A stretch of 64,000 bases of DNA, from NCBI RefSeq assembly GCF_017912555.1, contig NZ_JAERSD010000018.1, positions 1 through 64,000 on the forward strand. The letters are read 5' to 3'. The position numbers and the translations under genes were made by a program. The notes below the pieces were generated by a model. The model had not been told where the DNA came from and ran no database searches. It saw only the letters and a list, made by a program, of their open reading frames with translations. The DNA comes from Bacillus sp. REN3. Lineage in GTDB: Bacteria; Bacillota; Bacilli; Bacillales; Cytobacillaceae. How positions within the stretch are numbered: position 1 is the first letter of the stretch; each line of letters opens with the position of its first letter. Below, one piece after another: positions 1 through 9,295 of this stretch.

Positions 1-27
1 TCAACAGCCCCCATTCCAGCACAAACC

Positions 28-72
28 AAAAAAACTGTAGACAAGCTCGATTCCATCGAGTTTGTCTACAGT
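28..72 (-). terminator. Rho-independent terminator after dgkA
   Basis: Read on the minus strand, an 18-bp near-perfect stem (arms at 34-51 and 55-72, one mismatch) with a 3-base loop is followed by seven T residues. It sits just past the dgkA stop and should end the pgpH-ybeY-dgkA transcript before the next gene outside the window. Confidence 0.85.
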
Positions 73-94
73 CTGAGTTGCCTTGATAAGGCAA

Positions 95-484
95 CTAAAA
101 GCCAAGGGCCACAATTATTCTTGGCAAAAAAATCAGCGCGCCGATGATGATGCTGATAATCGCATATATGAGTACTGCCCCGGCAGCAATGTCTTTCGCT
201 TGTTTCGCCAGGGGATGGAATTCCTTTGTGTACATGTCCACAGTCCGTTCGAGGGCAGTATTCATAAGCTCCAGTCCCAGCATTCCCCCAATTGCCAGCA
301 AAACGGCAATCCATTCAAAAACGGTGATGGAAAACCATAATCCAAAGAAGACGACAACAGTTGAAATCCCGAGATGGATCTGGAAATTCCTTTCCCCGGC
401 TGCTGCTGCGGCGATTCCCTGGAAGGCGAATCTAAATGAAGCAGCAAGCCTGTGCTTCCTCTGTTCTTCAGCGCCCAAGACCAT
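95..484 (-). CDS. dgkA: Undecaprenol kinase / diacylglycerol kinase family protein
   Basis: Small integral-membrane lipid kinase, 129 residues, of the prokaryotic diacylglycerol kinase family. In Gram-positives this family phosphorylates undecaprenol to recycle the cell-wall lipid carrier. The sequence has the N-terminal amphipathic FRFAFQGI stretch, then ERNFQIH, hydrophobic segments, and the family signature ELMNTALERTVD. The start is uncertain. ATG at 484 lies only 1-2 bases after the GGAGGGG ribosome site, whereas TTG at 478 has a spacing of 7. The gene overlaps the end of ybeY, so the two are probably translationally coupled. It is last in the operon. Confidence 0.93.
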   Translation of the reverse strand: MVLGAEEQRKHRLAASFRFAFQGIAAAAAGERNFQIHLGISTVVVFFGLWFSITVFEWIAVLLAIGGMLGLELMNTALERTVDMYTKEFHPLAKQAKDIAAGAVLIYAIISIIIGALIFLPRIIVALGF

Positions 485-938
485 ACCCCTCCAGGATATC
501 TTTTTGTCTCGAGAACATTTTTTGTTCATCTTCTTCATTCATGTGATCATATCCCAGTAAGTGCAGGAAACCATGGACAGCCAGGAAACCAAGCTCCCTC
601 ATGAAGGAATGGTTGTACTCCTCTGCCTGCTCCCTTGACCTTGGTACAGAAATGATGATATCTCCCAGCACTCTTGGCATATCAGCACCAATCACTTCGA
701 TTTCCCCTGCGCCCATTTCCTCCATCGCGAATGAGATGACATCAGTAGCACGGTCCTTATCTCTGTATTGCCGATTGATTTCCTGGATTCTTTCATTCGA
801 TACGAAGGTGACGGAAAGTTCGCTGCCATCGTGGACACCTTCTAGTTCAGCTGCATAGCATAACAATTTTTCAATTTCATTAATTTGCTGCTCCGTTACC
901 TCATTCACTTCATCGAGGAAATCGATTTCTAAATTCAT
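468..938 (-). CDS. ybeY: Endoribonuclease YbeY (rRNA maturation factor)
   Basis: Single-strand-specific metallo-endoribonuclease that takes part in 16S rRNA 3'-end maturation and ribosome quality control. The 156 residues carry the UPF0054 zinc signature HGFLHLLGYDH with His122, His126 and His132 as ligands. Length is typical. The start ATG at 938 overlaps the pgpH stop by 4 bases (ATGA), and the 3' end overlaps dgkA by 17 bases. The tight pgpH-ybeY-dgkA packing matches the B. subtilis yqfF-yqfG-dgkA order. Confidence 0.96.
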   Translation of the reverse strand: MNLEIDFLDEVNEVTEQQINEIEKLLCYAAELEGVHDGSELSVTFVSNERIQEINRQYRDKDRATDVISFAMEEMGAGEIEVIGADMPRVLGDIIISVPRSREQAEEYNHSFMRELGFLAVHGFLHLLGYDHMNEEDEQKMFSRQKDILEGYGLGR

Positions 939-3118
939 GCTTGCTTCACCTTCTGTTTATTCATTTCTGGATATTCAATCCTGGAGTGGAAAATTCCTTT
1001 AAGTGTCTCGCATAGTGTTTCTGACACAGTATTCAGCTCTTTCAATGTAATATCGCATTCGCTTAGTTGGCCATCCTGAAGCCTGTCAGCGATGATTTTC
1101 TGCACAAGAGTTTCAATCTGTTCGTGAGTAGGGTGCGAGAGAGAACGTACTGCTGCCTCCACGCTGTCAGCTATTCCGACGACTGCAGACTCTTTCGTCT
1201 GCGGCTTTGGTCCTGGATAGCGGAAATCCTCTTCCTTGACTTCAAGGCCGCTTTGCTTCGCCTTGTAATAAAAGAATTTCAACAATGTGGTCCCATGATG
1301 CTGCTCCGCAATATCGATGATTTCCTTCGGCATCTTGTGTTTCTTCAGCATTTCAGCACCATCGGCAGCATGAGCGATAATGATATTTTTGCTCGTTAAT
1401 GCCGGGAGCTTGTCATGCGGGTTTTCCATATTGATTTGATTCTCGATAAAAAATTGCGGACGCTTTGTTTTTCCAATGTCATGATAATAACATCCAACCC
1501 TTGCAAGTAAACCATTCGCTCCGATTGCCTCGCAGGCCGCCTCTGATAAGTTCGCTACCATGACACTATGATGGTAGGTGCCAGGCGCTTCCGTAAGGAT
1601 TTTCCTGAGCAGCGGGTGGTTCGGATTCGAAAGTTCAATCATCCTCAAGGTTGAAAGGATGCCGAAACCAGCCTCGAAAAATGGCAGCAGACCGATTGTC
1701 AGCACTGCCGAGGATACCCCTGATAGGAACGCCACAAGTGTGAAAAAGCCATACTCCAATCCTGAATAATGGCTGTTCCTTAATAGCAGGATGGAGAAAA
1801 TAACAATCAGGTTGACGACTGACACAAACAGTCCGGCCTGCAGGATTTTTGAACGTTGATTTTGTTTCTGTAGGAACATGATGCCCGCGAGTCCACTCGC
1901 AAGTATATAAATGCCCGTTGTTACGTTCAATGTTCCGGTTATATCTTCATTGAAAATGATTGTCCCGCAGATCGCAAGCACAGCGACCTGGAAGAGTGCC
2001 AGCCTCTCATCAATCAGAATCTTTATGAGCATCGCACCCATTGCTGCCGGGAAAAGATAGCCAATCTCCGAGTAATCAAGTTCCCCAAACAGGCTGAGCA
2101 GCTTCATGAGTAAAATCGATGAGATGAAAATAATGCTGAAAATCAGTAGATACTTTTGTTTTTTGACGTCGCTTTTCATATCATTAAAAATGTGATAAAG
2201 CGCAAACAAGACCAGGGACACCATCATGGCCAATCCAATGAATGGCCTGTATGAATTCTCGCTCTCAAGCAACCCGACAAGCTGAAGCTGCCTGTAAATG
2301 TCCCTGCTGATCAATTGACCTTCATCCACCAAGATCTGCCCTTCCAGAATCTTGACAGGCTCGACTCCATCACTCGCCTGTTGACGCAGTTCTTCTGTCG
2401 CCTGTGGATCATAAAATTCATTCTGAACGATAGCATACCGGCCCAATTCGATCACAGCAGGCCGTAAGCTGCTGTCCAGACTGGAATATTTCAATTCTTC
2501 TTCTACGCGTTTTTTCGCATTTTCCACTTCATCAGCAGGAATCCTGCTGCTCATGACGTTATTAATCGCTGTCACAGTGAGATCCTGGGCGATTGAAAGC
2601 TCTTCTGGCAGAGCTTCGAGAAGGGCGGTGAAAACCTGGTCAGAGAGATTCTTCGTTTCATTTTCAGTTAATTTCGTTTTCAATTTTTCCAGTCTCTCGT
2701 TAACTGGGATTTCCACTGGGACAGGCCTTGTTCCCCCATCACTGCCAGCAGCTTCTTTTTTCTTTTCTTCTATAGCTTTTTTTGCTTCATTATTCACTTC
2801 GGCAACGGAACCGAATATTGAGGTGATCAAATCTACCCGGTTTTGGGTATATTCCCTTTTGACAATATATACATCCTTGACTTGCTCAATCGCATCCCTG
2901 CGGCTATCTTCGGTACTTTCCTTATCCTCGATGGTCACCGGGGAACGGATGGTTTGTTCCGCGACTGAGAAAAGTGACAGGTCCAGCTTTTCGGGTTTGA
3001 CATTACTGTACATTGCTGCGTACATGATAACGCCGATCAACGAAAATAGTAATACCCGGAACACTTTCATATTCAGCATGTTCAATATGGTGGATAACTG
3101 GACCTGTAGCTTTTCCAT
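935..3118 (-). CDS. pgpH: Cyclic-di-AMP phosphodiesterase PgpH (7TM-HD family)
   Basis: Membrane HD-domain hydrolase of c-di-AMP, 727 residues. An N-terminal membrane segment (about residues 20-40) is followed by a long extracellular 7TMR-HDED domain, then a block of about seven membrane helices (about 290-480), then a cytoplasmic HD domain. The HD metal motif is visible as YHHS followed by CYYHDIGKTKRP (about 520-555). ATG at 3118 has a GGAGGG site 7 bases upstream. A 181-bp gap separates it from phoH, so it may have its own promoter. Confidence 0.95.
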   Translation of the reverse strand: MEKLQVQLSTILNMLNMKVFRVLLFSLIGVIMYAAMYSNVKPEKLDLSLFSVAEQTIRSPVTIEDKESTEDSRRDAIEQVKDVYIVKREYTQNRVDLITSIFGSVAEVNNEAKKAIEEKKKEAAGSDGGTRPVPVEIPVNERLEKLKTKLTENETKNLSDQVFTALLEALPEELSIAQDLTVTAINNVMSSRIPADEVENAKKRVEEELKYSSLDSSLRPAVIELGRYAIVQNEFYDPQATEELRQQASDGVEPVKILEGQILVDEGQLISRDIYRQLQLVGLLESENSYRPFIGLAMMVSLVLFALYHIFNDMKSDVKKQKYLLIFSIIFISSILLMKLLSLFGELDYSEIGYLFPAAMGAMLIKILIDERLALFQVAVLAICGTIIFNEDITGTLNVTTGIYILASGLAGIMFLQKQNQRSKILQAGLFVSVVNLIVIFSILLLRNSHYSGLEYGFFTLVAFLSGVSSAVLTIGLLPFFEAGFGILSTLRMIELSNPNHPLLRKILTEAPGTYHHSVMVANLSEAACEAIGANGLLARVGCYYHDIGKTKRPQFFIENQINMENPHDKLPALTSKNIIIAHAADGAEMLKKHKMPKEIIDIAEQHHGTTLLKFFYYKAKQSGLEVKEEDFRYPGPKPQTKESAVVGIADSVEAAVRSLSHPTHEQIETLVQKIIADRLQDGQLSECDITLKELNTVSETLCETLKGIFHSRIEYPEMNKQKVKQA

Positions 3119-3299
3119 ATAAAGCCCTCCAATTTTGGCATATGGCGCCAGTTGTGAATTCTTGGGAATAATATCTGACTTTATGTAAAATCATATCAGT
3201 TTTCGCCCGAACTTTCACTACCATTTCACAGTTGGAAGCAAGGCTTTGGACTGCGGAATATGAAAAGACCGCCCGGCGATGCCGAAAGCGGACGGGGCG

Positions 3300-4259
3300 T
3301 CATTCAAATTTGCTATAAGCTTCAATGATCCGGCCAACGAGGGGATGGCGGACAACATCAGCCTGCTCGAGGTGGACGAAGGAGATTCCCTTCACATCTT
3401 TTAAAATATCTTCGGCCACAACAAGGCCGGACTTCGCGCCTTTTGGCAAATCGACCTGTGATGTATCTCCCGTGATGACCATTTTTGATCCGAAACCAAG
3501 TCTCGTCAAAAACATTTTCATTTGAGCCTGTGTCGTGTTCTGAGCTTCATCAAGTATGACGAACGCATCATCAAGGGTTCTTCCCCTCATGTAGGCAAGT
3601 GGGGCAATTTCGATTGTTCCCCTTTCGATCAATCTCAATGTATGTTCAGTCCCTAAAATATCATGCAAAGCATCATAGAGTGGCCTGAGGTATGGGTCAA
3701 CCTTCTCTTTCAGATCCCCTGGGAGGAACCCAAGGCTTTCTCCAGCTTCAACTGCCGGCCTTGTCAAAATGATTTTTGAGACAGTGCCATTTTTAAGAGC
3801 TGTTACGGCCATGACTACAGCGAGATACGTCTTTCCGGTTCCTGCTGGTCCGATGCCAAAAACAAGATCCCGGCTTTTGATCGCATTGATATAATGCCTC
3901 TGGCCAAGTGTCTTGACTCTTATTGACTTCCCTTTTACATTCTTCGTGATTTCCTCCTCGTACAAATCACGGAAGTATTCAAGCGTCCCCTTTTCCGACA
4001 TCTGAATAGCATAAATCGCTTCCCTTTGGCTGATGCTGATTCCTTTTCGGATGACCGAGAGCAAATTCTCCAAGACAGCCTGAGCCTGCTTCACTTTCCC
4101 TTCAGGTCCAGATACCCTGACCGTTTCTCCCCGCGTCACGATCGAGACACCAAGCTCCTGCTCGACCAGCTTTAGAATCATATCGGCATTGCCGAACAGA
4201 GAAATCGCTTCGTTCGGGTCCGCTAATTGGATTTCCATCGTTTTCAAGTCTTCTGTCAT
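3300..4259 (-). CDS. phoH: PhoH family ATPase
   Basis: Cytoplasmic P-loop protein of the PhoH/YbeZ family, 319 residues. An N-terminal KH-like segment (about 25-75) precedes the ATPase domain with Walker A GPAGTGKT at 137-144 and Walker B VILDEAQN further on. In many bacteria phoH sits next to ybeY and is linked to RNA metabolism; here only pgpH lies between them. The start has AGGAG 7 bases upstream. It begins 2 bases after the yqfD stop. An imperfect GC-rich hairpin overlaps the stop codon (about 3262-3300) and could weaken read-through into pgpH. Confidence 0.95.
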   Translation of the reverse strand: MTEDLKTMEIQLADPNEAISLFGNADMILKLVEQELGVSIVTRGETVRVSGPEGKVKQAQAVLENLLSVIRKGISISQREAIYAIQMSEKGTLEYFRDLYEEEITKNVKGKSIRVKTLGQRHYINAIKSRDLVFGIGPAGTGKTYLAVVMAVTALKNGTVSKIILTRPAVEAGESLGFLPGDLKEKVDPYLRPLYDALHDILGTEHTLRLIERGTIEIAPLAYMRGRTLDDAFVILDEAQNTTQAQMKMFLTRLGFGSKMVITGDTSQVDLPKGAKSGLVVAEDILKDVKGISFVHLEQADVVRHPLVGRIIEAYSKFE

Positions 4260-4261
4260 TC

Positions 4262-5449
4262 TTAGTCTCCTTGGATAATTGGTTGGCCTTCTGCTATGTC
4301 TTCAATAATTGTAAAATGTGTGATTAATTTTACTTTATCATTCTCTATCGACTGATGTAAAATTTTTTCCCCTTTAATGATAGCATTTTCAGGAAGTCGG
4401 TTTTTTATATCTTTCCTTGCTATTTCTTTTGCGCTCTCAATCGCTTCTTCCCTCCTGTAGATCCTTGTCACCTTTTCACGCTCCCTGATCGTCTTCGTTT
4501 CGATCTTGACCGGCAGCTCCCATCTGAAGAATCTAACCGGCAGCTCATTCACTTCTGTTTCATACTCCTTGTAATCCGGTTTGCCGAACCCCCAGACAGG
4601 CAGCCCTTTTCCAGCAGCTTTTATCAAGTAATTACGCCTTTCGTTTCCGCTGAATACATGGAACGTAGTTTTCAGAGGCAGCTCAACCTCCGTTTTATAC
4701 CATGTTTCACCCAGAATCTCACCGGTGGCGGGGACTTGCTTCATTTCCCCTTCTTTGCCGTACAGGCCAGAAACCAGCAGTTGTCCCGGGACCACATAAT
4801 CATTCACCTTGACTGCAGCTTCACCTTTTTCGACGAAAATTTTTACGATTGCCGCTTTCCTCTTGGCAACCAAATGCCTTGGCGCAATAATTTCAGCTTT
4901 CTTTGGCTCATTTTTTTCTACGACCTGGAAATGGTAAGTTGTCCCTTTAAGCTCTACGCCAATCCAGGTTACAGCCTCAATCCGGTCCGTCAGCGTCCTT
5001 TGGATATTCTCCACATGATCAATCGTGAATTGTAGCTTTGCCGTTCGGATTCCCATCTTGTCCAATTCTTTTCGGATTTGATGCTCGGTTGCCGGGCTCG
5101 CTCCTTTTATTTCTATTCCCCAAACCATGTTGGACAGAAGCATGATCACGATAAAAAATATGCCTGCGCCAACAAGGAGTCCGCTGTTTGTCCATAATTT
5201 CCTTAAAAAGAAAGGGCCGCCCGCCCTTTCCAGAAAACGTATTTTGCAGCCGCTGTTCCTTACCGGAAGCCTGATGTTTTTCACATGGCCCAAGCTAATA
5301 TTGAAGGTGACCATTTCTTGCCCATTCCTCCTTACATCCCATATCGCTATGCCCTCCCGGATCAGCTGATTGAGGAGCCTTTCGATTCCTTTTCCAGTCA
5401 CTTGGACCTTTACCTCTCCAGAAAACCTAACGAACCATTTATTTTTCAT
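4262..5449 (-). CDS. yqfD: Sporulation protein YqfD
   Basis: Sporulation protein of the YqfD/SpoIV-like family, 395 residues, close to the B. subtilis length. One membrane segment lies near residues 88-110; the large remainder is predicted extracytoplasmic. YqfC and YqfD are SigE-dependent mother-cell proteins in B. subtilis; the molecular function is not established. The start has GGGGGAG 5 bases upstream. It follows yqfC by 14 bases and precedes phoH by 2, which places it in the yqfC-yqfD-phoH-pgpH-ybeY-dgkA run. Confidence 0.94.
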   Translation of the reverse strand: MKNKWFVRFSGEVKVQVTGKGIERLLNQLIREGIAIWDVRRNGQEMVTFNISLGHVKNIRLPVRNSGCKIRFLERAGGPFFLRKLWTNSGLLVGAGIFFIVIMLLSNMVWGIEIKGASPATEHQIRKELDKMGIRTAKLQFTIDHVENIQRTLTDRIEAVTWIGVELKGTTYHFQVVEKNEPKKAEIIAPRHLVAKRKAAIVKIFVEKGEAAVKVNDYVVPGQLLVSGLYGKEGEMKQVPATGEILGETWYKTEVELPLKTTFHVFSGNERRNYLIKAAGKGLPVWGFGKPDYKEYETEVNELPVRFFRWELPVKIETKTIREREKVTRIYRREEAIESAKEIARKDIKNRLPENAIIKGEKILHQSIENDKVKLITHFTIIEDIAEGQPIIQGD

Positions 5450-5463
5450 TCGTCTCCCCCCGC

Positions 5464-5748
5464 TCAGTCATTTATATAGATCACCTGGTCGATTTTCCCT
5501 TCCAGCAGGATTTCTTCTGGCAAAATCGTCTTGATGACGAACGCTTTCCCTTTTACCAGGAGCTGTCCCTGTTCAATTAGGAGCCGGAGTTCCCTTTCGG
5601 AAAACGAAAGCAACCCCCGGTGGTTTTCAATGTATATATGAACTTGACCGATCATCGTGATTCTAGGGAGATCCATCATGACATCTGGAGGAAGATCCAT
5701 CTTTTGCGTGATCCAATTCCGTATTGACTGGCCCCATTTTTTCGCCAT
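5464..5748 (-). CDS. yqfC: Sporulation protein YqfC
   Basis: Small sporulation protein, 94 residues, of the YabP/YqfC family (conserved DLPRITMIG and YIENHRGLL-type stretches, C-terminal KTILPEEILLEGKI). It is the usual partner of YqfD, and the two are mother-cell expressed in B. subtilis. The likely ribosome site, AAGGGGG, lies inside the right arm of the terminator-like hairpin at 5749-5799, with the T-run between it and the ATG. No cleaner internal start exists, and the N-terminus matches the family, so this start is kept. Confidence 0.9.
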   Translation of the reverse strand: MAKKWGQSIRNWITQKMDLPPDVMMDLPRITMIGQVHIYIENHRGLLSFSERELRLLIEQGQLLVKGKAFVIKTILPEEILLEGKIDQVIYIND

Positions 5749-5799
5749 AAAAAAAAGAACCCCCTTTCATCTCATATGTATGAGAAAAAAGAAGGTTCT
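5749..5799 (-). terminator. Terminator-like hairpin overlapping the yqfC leader
   Basis: On the minus strand the arms AGAACC..CTTT..TCTCAT and ATGAGA..AAAG..GGTTCT pair around a 4-base loop and are followed by eight T residues that run straight into the yqfC ATG. It should terminate the nfeD-floA-yqfB transcript. The yqfC ribosome site is part of the same stem, so read-through RNA may be translated poorly. Confidence 0.8.
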
Positions 5800-5821
5800 A
5801 GCACCTTTTTTCGTTGTCTTC

Positions 5822-6298
5822 CTAATTTCTGGAGGGCGGATGATAGGGCCGTTTCGCCCTTGGCGGCCCAAGAACCTCAGACCAGACCAGCCCTTCTATG
5901 AGCTTATCGCCGTCTGGCTGGAAATCGAACGATGAACCTTGGTTCCTATCGGGCTGCTTCGTTTCCTGAATCCGGTTCCGTTCGCCCAACCTGCCCTTTT
6001 CTTTTCTCCTCGACTCGTCAGGCTGTTGGTCTGCCTGTCTTTTCCTCTCCAAATACACCTTCTGGATATCATTTAGAGTGCCCGGCGGTTCCACTGCTTC
6101 CGTTGTCCGCTGTTGTTGCGGCACTCGCCGGCTTGCTTGCGGATTTCCCATATCAACGGTTTCCCTGGCAGGACGTGCAGGCCGCGGCCTCTGCTGATCC
6201 TCGGCATTCCCCTTCGCTTTGTTATAAAGACTGGAAAAGAAGCCAATCAAAATGAAAAGGACAATTGGATTGGTGATTAAATCAAACAATGCTTCCAT
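5822..6298 (-). CDS. Hypothetical membrane-anchored protein at the YqfB position
   Basis: 158-residue protein in the place occupied by yqfB in B. subtilis, after floA. It has one N-terminal hydrophobic segment (about 9-25, PIVLFILIGFF) and then a long hydrophilic tail rich in Arg, Pro, Gln and Glu, probably disordered. The ribosome site AAAGGGGG is good. Being co-transcribed with nfeD and floA from a SigW promoter suggests a membrane-stress role, but nothing in the sequence shows a function. Confidence 0.75.
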   Translation of the reverse strand: MEALFDLITNPIVLFILIGFFSSLYNKAKGNAEDQQRPRPARPARETVDMGNPQASRRVPQQQRTTEAVEPPGTLNDIQKVYLERKRQADQQPDESRRKEKGRLGERNRIQETKQPDRNQGSSFDFQPDGDKLIEGLVWSEVLGPPRAKRPYHPPSRN

Positions 6299-6331
6299 GC
6301 TGAGCCCCCTTTCTGTTATCGGGTTCTCTCA

Positions 6332-7330
6332 TCAATTGGATCCGCTATCATTTTTTTTGCTATTTGACATCTTGCCGATGGAGCCTCTCATATCAGTATC
6401 AGCCGAAATGTTCTGGATATTCATGTAATCCATGACGCCGATATTGCCATCACGCAGCGCTTCCGCCATCGCAAGCGGTACTGTTGCTTCGGCTTCGACA
6501 ACCTTGGCCCTCATTTCCTGGACACGCGCTTTCATTTCCTGCTCCTGGGCTACTGCCATTGCCCGGCGCTCTTCTGCTTTAGCCTGGGCAATCTTCTTAT
6601 CAGCTTCAGCCTGTTCGGTTTGAAGCTCTGCGCCAATATTTTTACCGATATCCACATCCGCAATATCGATTGATAATATTTCGAATGCTGTTCCAGCGTC
6701 CAGCCCTTTTGACAAAACTGTCTGCGAAATCATATCTGGATTCTCAAGCACCTTTTTATGGTCATCGGAAGACCCGATTGTTGAAACAATCCCCTCACCT
6801 ACACGGGCAACGATGGTTTCTTCACCAGCTCCACCGACAAGCCTGTCAATGTTGGCGCGCACTGTGATCCTCGCCTTGGCCTTGACCTCGATCCCGTCCA
6901 TAGCAACACCGGCAATGAATGGAGTTTCGATTACCTTAGGATTGACACTCATCTGGACGGCCTCTAGCACATCACGTCCAGCAAGGTCGATCGCAGCTGC
7001 TCTTTCGAATGAAAGTTCAATATTGGCCCGGTGTGCAGCAATAAGGGCATTGACGACTCTGTCGACATTACCTCCCGCAAGATAATGGCTTTCAAGCTGG
7101 TTTGTCGTAACATTCAGTCCTGCCTTATGGGCTTTGATCATCGGATTGATGACCCTGCTAGGAATGACTCTCCTCAACCTCATCCCAACCAGTGTGAAAA
7201 TGCTGACACGGACACCCGCTGCAAGCGCCGAGATCCAGAGCATCACAGGCACGAATGTCAGCAACACTCCCAATAAGATCACCCCAAGTACAACGGCGAT
7301 CAATATAAATGCTGTTCCTGCTTCTATCAT
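6332..7330 (-). CDS. floA: Flotillin-like protein FloA
   Basis: Lipid-raft scaffold protein of the YqfA/FloA type, 332 residues. An N-terminal hydrophobic hairpin (about 5-40) is followed by an SPFH-like domain and an Ala/Glu-rich coiled coil (about 235-290, [18 protein letters not shown]). It organises functional membrane microdomains and works with NfeD proteins. GAGGAGG precedes the ATG. It lies 25 bases after nfeD in the same SigW operon. Confidence 0.95.
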   Translation of the reverse strand: MIEAGTAFILIAVVLGVILLGVLLTFVPVMLWISALAAGVRVSIFTLVGMRLRRVIPSRVINPMIKAHKAGLNVTTNQLESHYLAGGNVDRVVNALIAAHRANIELSFERAAAIDLAGRDVLEAVQMSVNPKVIETPFIAGVAMDGIEVKAKARITVRANIDRLVGGAGEETIVARVGEGIVSTIGSSDDHKKVLENPDMISQTVLSKGLDAGTAFEILSIDIADVDIGKNIGAELQTEQAEADKKIAQAKAEERRAMAVAQEQEMKARVQEMRAKVVEAEATVPLAMAEALRDGNIGVMDYMNIQNISADTDMRGSIGKMSNSKKNDSGSN

Positions 7331-7355
7331 TCATTTTTCCTCCTCAATGTTTATG

Positions 7356-8675
7356 TTAATGACTTGAAACATCTCTGACCACGATTCTTGACCCTTCAGT
7401 CTTTACAACCCTTACTTTGGTGTCTTTTGGAATGAATCCTCCCTCGCTGACGGCATCAATCCTCTCATCTTCAATCAGGATCGTACCTGACGGCCGTAGA
7501 GGTGTTAAGGTCACTCCCTCGACACCAATCAGTTCGAGCCGATTCTTATTTGAAACATACCCCTTCTCAGTGCTAGTTGAATCAGTCAGTATAATCCGTT
7601 TGAAAAATTTCATCCTTTTACCAAACACCTTTATCATCAAAATGGAAAACAGTACAGAGGCAGCAAAGGCAATCAGGAGGGAAATCCCCATATGCATTAC
7701 ATCATCCGTCGCAAGGAAGAAACTTGTTATGATTGCGCCAAAACCTATAATGCCGGCTATTCCGCCCGGGACGAAAAATTCCAGGAGGATCAGGCCTATT
7801 CCAAGGACAAAAAGAATGATCGTTTCGAAACCAGCCAGGCCGGCAACAAGATGGCCGTAAAAGAATAATAAAAGTGCCGTAAGTCCTGCGAATCCTGGTA
7901 ATCCGAAGCCAGGTGAGTAAAGCTCAATGATAAGCCCCAGACTGCCAATCGTCAGCAAAATCGGGATGACTACCGGATTTGTTAAGAACCTTGCCACTTT
8001 CTCGGCGAATGTCTCATTGACATTCCTGACTTCCGCGTCTTCATAACCGAGTTTTTCCAACAGACCATCCATATTTTTCACAGTTCCTTCGGAATAACCG
8101 ACATCAAGTGCCTGATCCGCTGTCAGTGTCAGCAATTTTCCTTTCCCGGCGCCCAATTCAGGCAGATCTATGCTCTCGTCCGCCATTGCCTGGGCATAAA
8201 TGGGATCACGTCCGCTTTCGACTGCCGCAGCCTTCATCGCTGCATTCCAATAAGATTCAGCTTTTTTTCCTGCTGTGTTCCCCTGTTGGTCGATGATTGC
8301 CGCTGCTCCCATCGTTGACCCGGGTACCATATAAATTTCATCCGTGTTCAAAGAAATGTAGGCACCTGCGGATAATGCTTCTTTATTCACAAATGCAACC
8401 GTTTTTATTTTTGTCCCTGTCAGAAGCTTGCCGATTCCCCCAGCTGCATCCACTGCCCCCCCAGGAGTATGAATATCAAAAATAATCGCATCCGCATCTG
8501 CTTCCTCTGCTTCCTTGACAGCCCTTTCAAGAAAAGCAAGCAAACCCTTTTCAACGGTTTCGGTAACCGGTACAACATATACGATTTTTTCCTTCGCTTC
8601 CGCGCCGAATGGATTGAACAGGCCGGCGAACGATAAAACAATGATCAGGCTGGCGATCATGGGTTTTATCTTCAA
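7356..8675 (-). CDS. NfeD family membrane serine protease (YqeZ)
   Basis: 439-residue NfeD1b-type protein. A signal peptide (about 1-27) is followed by a ClpP/SppA-like protease domain (about 30-225) with the catalytic-serine stretch ALSAGAYIS, then four or five membrane helices (about 230-345) and a C-terminal OB-fold NfeD domain. The family pairs with flotillins. The start codon is TTG at 8675 with GGGGGTG 5 bases upstream; MKIKPMIAS leads straight into the signal peptide. It is the first gene of the SigW-driven operon nfeD-floA-yqfB. Confidence 0.93.
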   Translation of the reverse strand: MKIKPMIASLIIVLSFAGLFNPFGAEAKEKIVYVVPVTETVEKGLLAFLERAVKEAEEADADAIIFDIHTPGGAVDAAGGIGKLLTGTKIKTVAFVNKEALSAGAYISLNTDEIYMVPGSTMGAAAIIDQQGNTAGKKAESYWNAAMKAAAVESGRDPIYAQAMADESIDLPELGAGKGKLLTLTADQALDVGYSEGTVKNMDGLLEKLGYEDAEVRNVNETFAEKVARFLTNPVVIPILLTIGSLGLIIELYSPGFGLPGFAGLTALLLFFYGHLVAGLAGFETIILFVLGIGLILLEFFVPGGIAGIIGFGAIITSFFLATDDVMHMGISLLIAFAASVLFSILMIKVFGKRMKFFKRIILTDSTSTEKGYVSNKNRLELIGVEGVTLTPLRPSGTILIEDERIDAVSEGGFIPKDTKVRVVKTEGSRIVVRDVSSH

Positions 8676-8714
8676 ATTGACACCCCCTTTTTAATTGTAA
8701 TGCCATATCCCTAA

Positions 8715-8740
8715 TACGACTATTCTCCCAAAAGGTTTCA
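8715..8740 (-). promoter_or_regulatory. SigW-type promoter for nfeD-floA
   Basis: On the minus strand TGAAAC (8735-8740) and CGTA (8715-8718) are separated by exactly 16 bases, with the common extension CCTTTT after the -35. This matches the ECF SigW consensus and lies 40 bases upstream of the nfeD start. The B. subtilis yqeZ operon is a known SigW target. Confidence 0.88.
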
Positions 8741-8796
8741 ATTACTTTCTACAAATTTTCGGAAATCGGAAATATGTATCGGTCTCTTATTACTGA

Positions 8797-8825
8797 AAAG
8801 GCCACAGGAAAATCCTGTGGCCTTT
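8797..8825 (-). terminator. Terminator after yqeY
   Basis: A perfect 12-bp inverted repeat (AAAGGCCACAGG / CCTGTGGCCTTT) with a 5-base loop ends in T4 on the minus strand. It closes the rpsU-yqeY transcript. Confidence 0.85.
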
Positions 8826-8832
8826 GAGCTTT

Positions 8833-9279
8833 TTATGAAAGGTGTTGTTGTACGAGTTTATTAACGAGAGATCCGTCTGCTTTACCTTTAACTTTAGGCA
8901 TGATGACAGCCATTACTCTACCCATATCGGCTTTTGATGCCGCACCTGTCTCTGCGATTGATTCTTTGACGATTTCCGCCACTTCTTCTTCGCTAAGCTG
9001 CTCCGGCATATATGCCTCGACATGTTCTAATTCAATTCTTACCTTTTCAACAAGGTCTTCCCGACCTGCTTTTTCAAATTCCTGGAGGGAATCTTTGCGT
9101 TGTTTCACTTCACGAGAAAGTACAGTTAACTCTTCTTCTTCGGAAAGCTCCTGCTTGCCTAATTTGATTGCCTCATTCTGCAAAGAAGCTTTGATCATCC
9201 GAATCGTAGTGAGTCTGTCCTTTTCTTTGTTCTTCATCGCTTGTTTCATATCATTATTTAAACGCTCGAGCAGACTCAA
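8833..9279 (-). CDS. yqeY: GatB/YqeY domain-containing protein
   Basis: Cytoplasmic 148-residue protein of the YqeY family, which resembles the tail domain of the amidotransferase subunit GatB. It has the typical start [17 protein letters not shown] and the conserved C-terminal [20 protein letters not shown]. The exact role is unknown; a link to tRNA amidation is only inferred from homology. It follows rpsU by 16 bases, the common rpsU-yqeY pairing. Confidence 0.94.
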   Translation of the reverse strand: MSLLERLNNDMKQAMKNKEKDRLTTIRMIKASLQNEAIKLGKQELSEEEELTVLSREVKQRKDSLQEFEKAGREDLVEKVRIELEHVEAYMPEQLSEEEVAEIVKESIAETGAASKADMGRVMAVIMPKVKGKADGSLVNKLVQQHLS

Positions 9280-9295
9280 TTGATTCCACCCTCTC

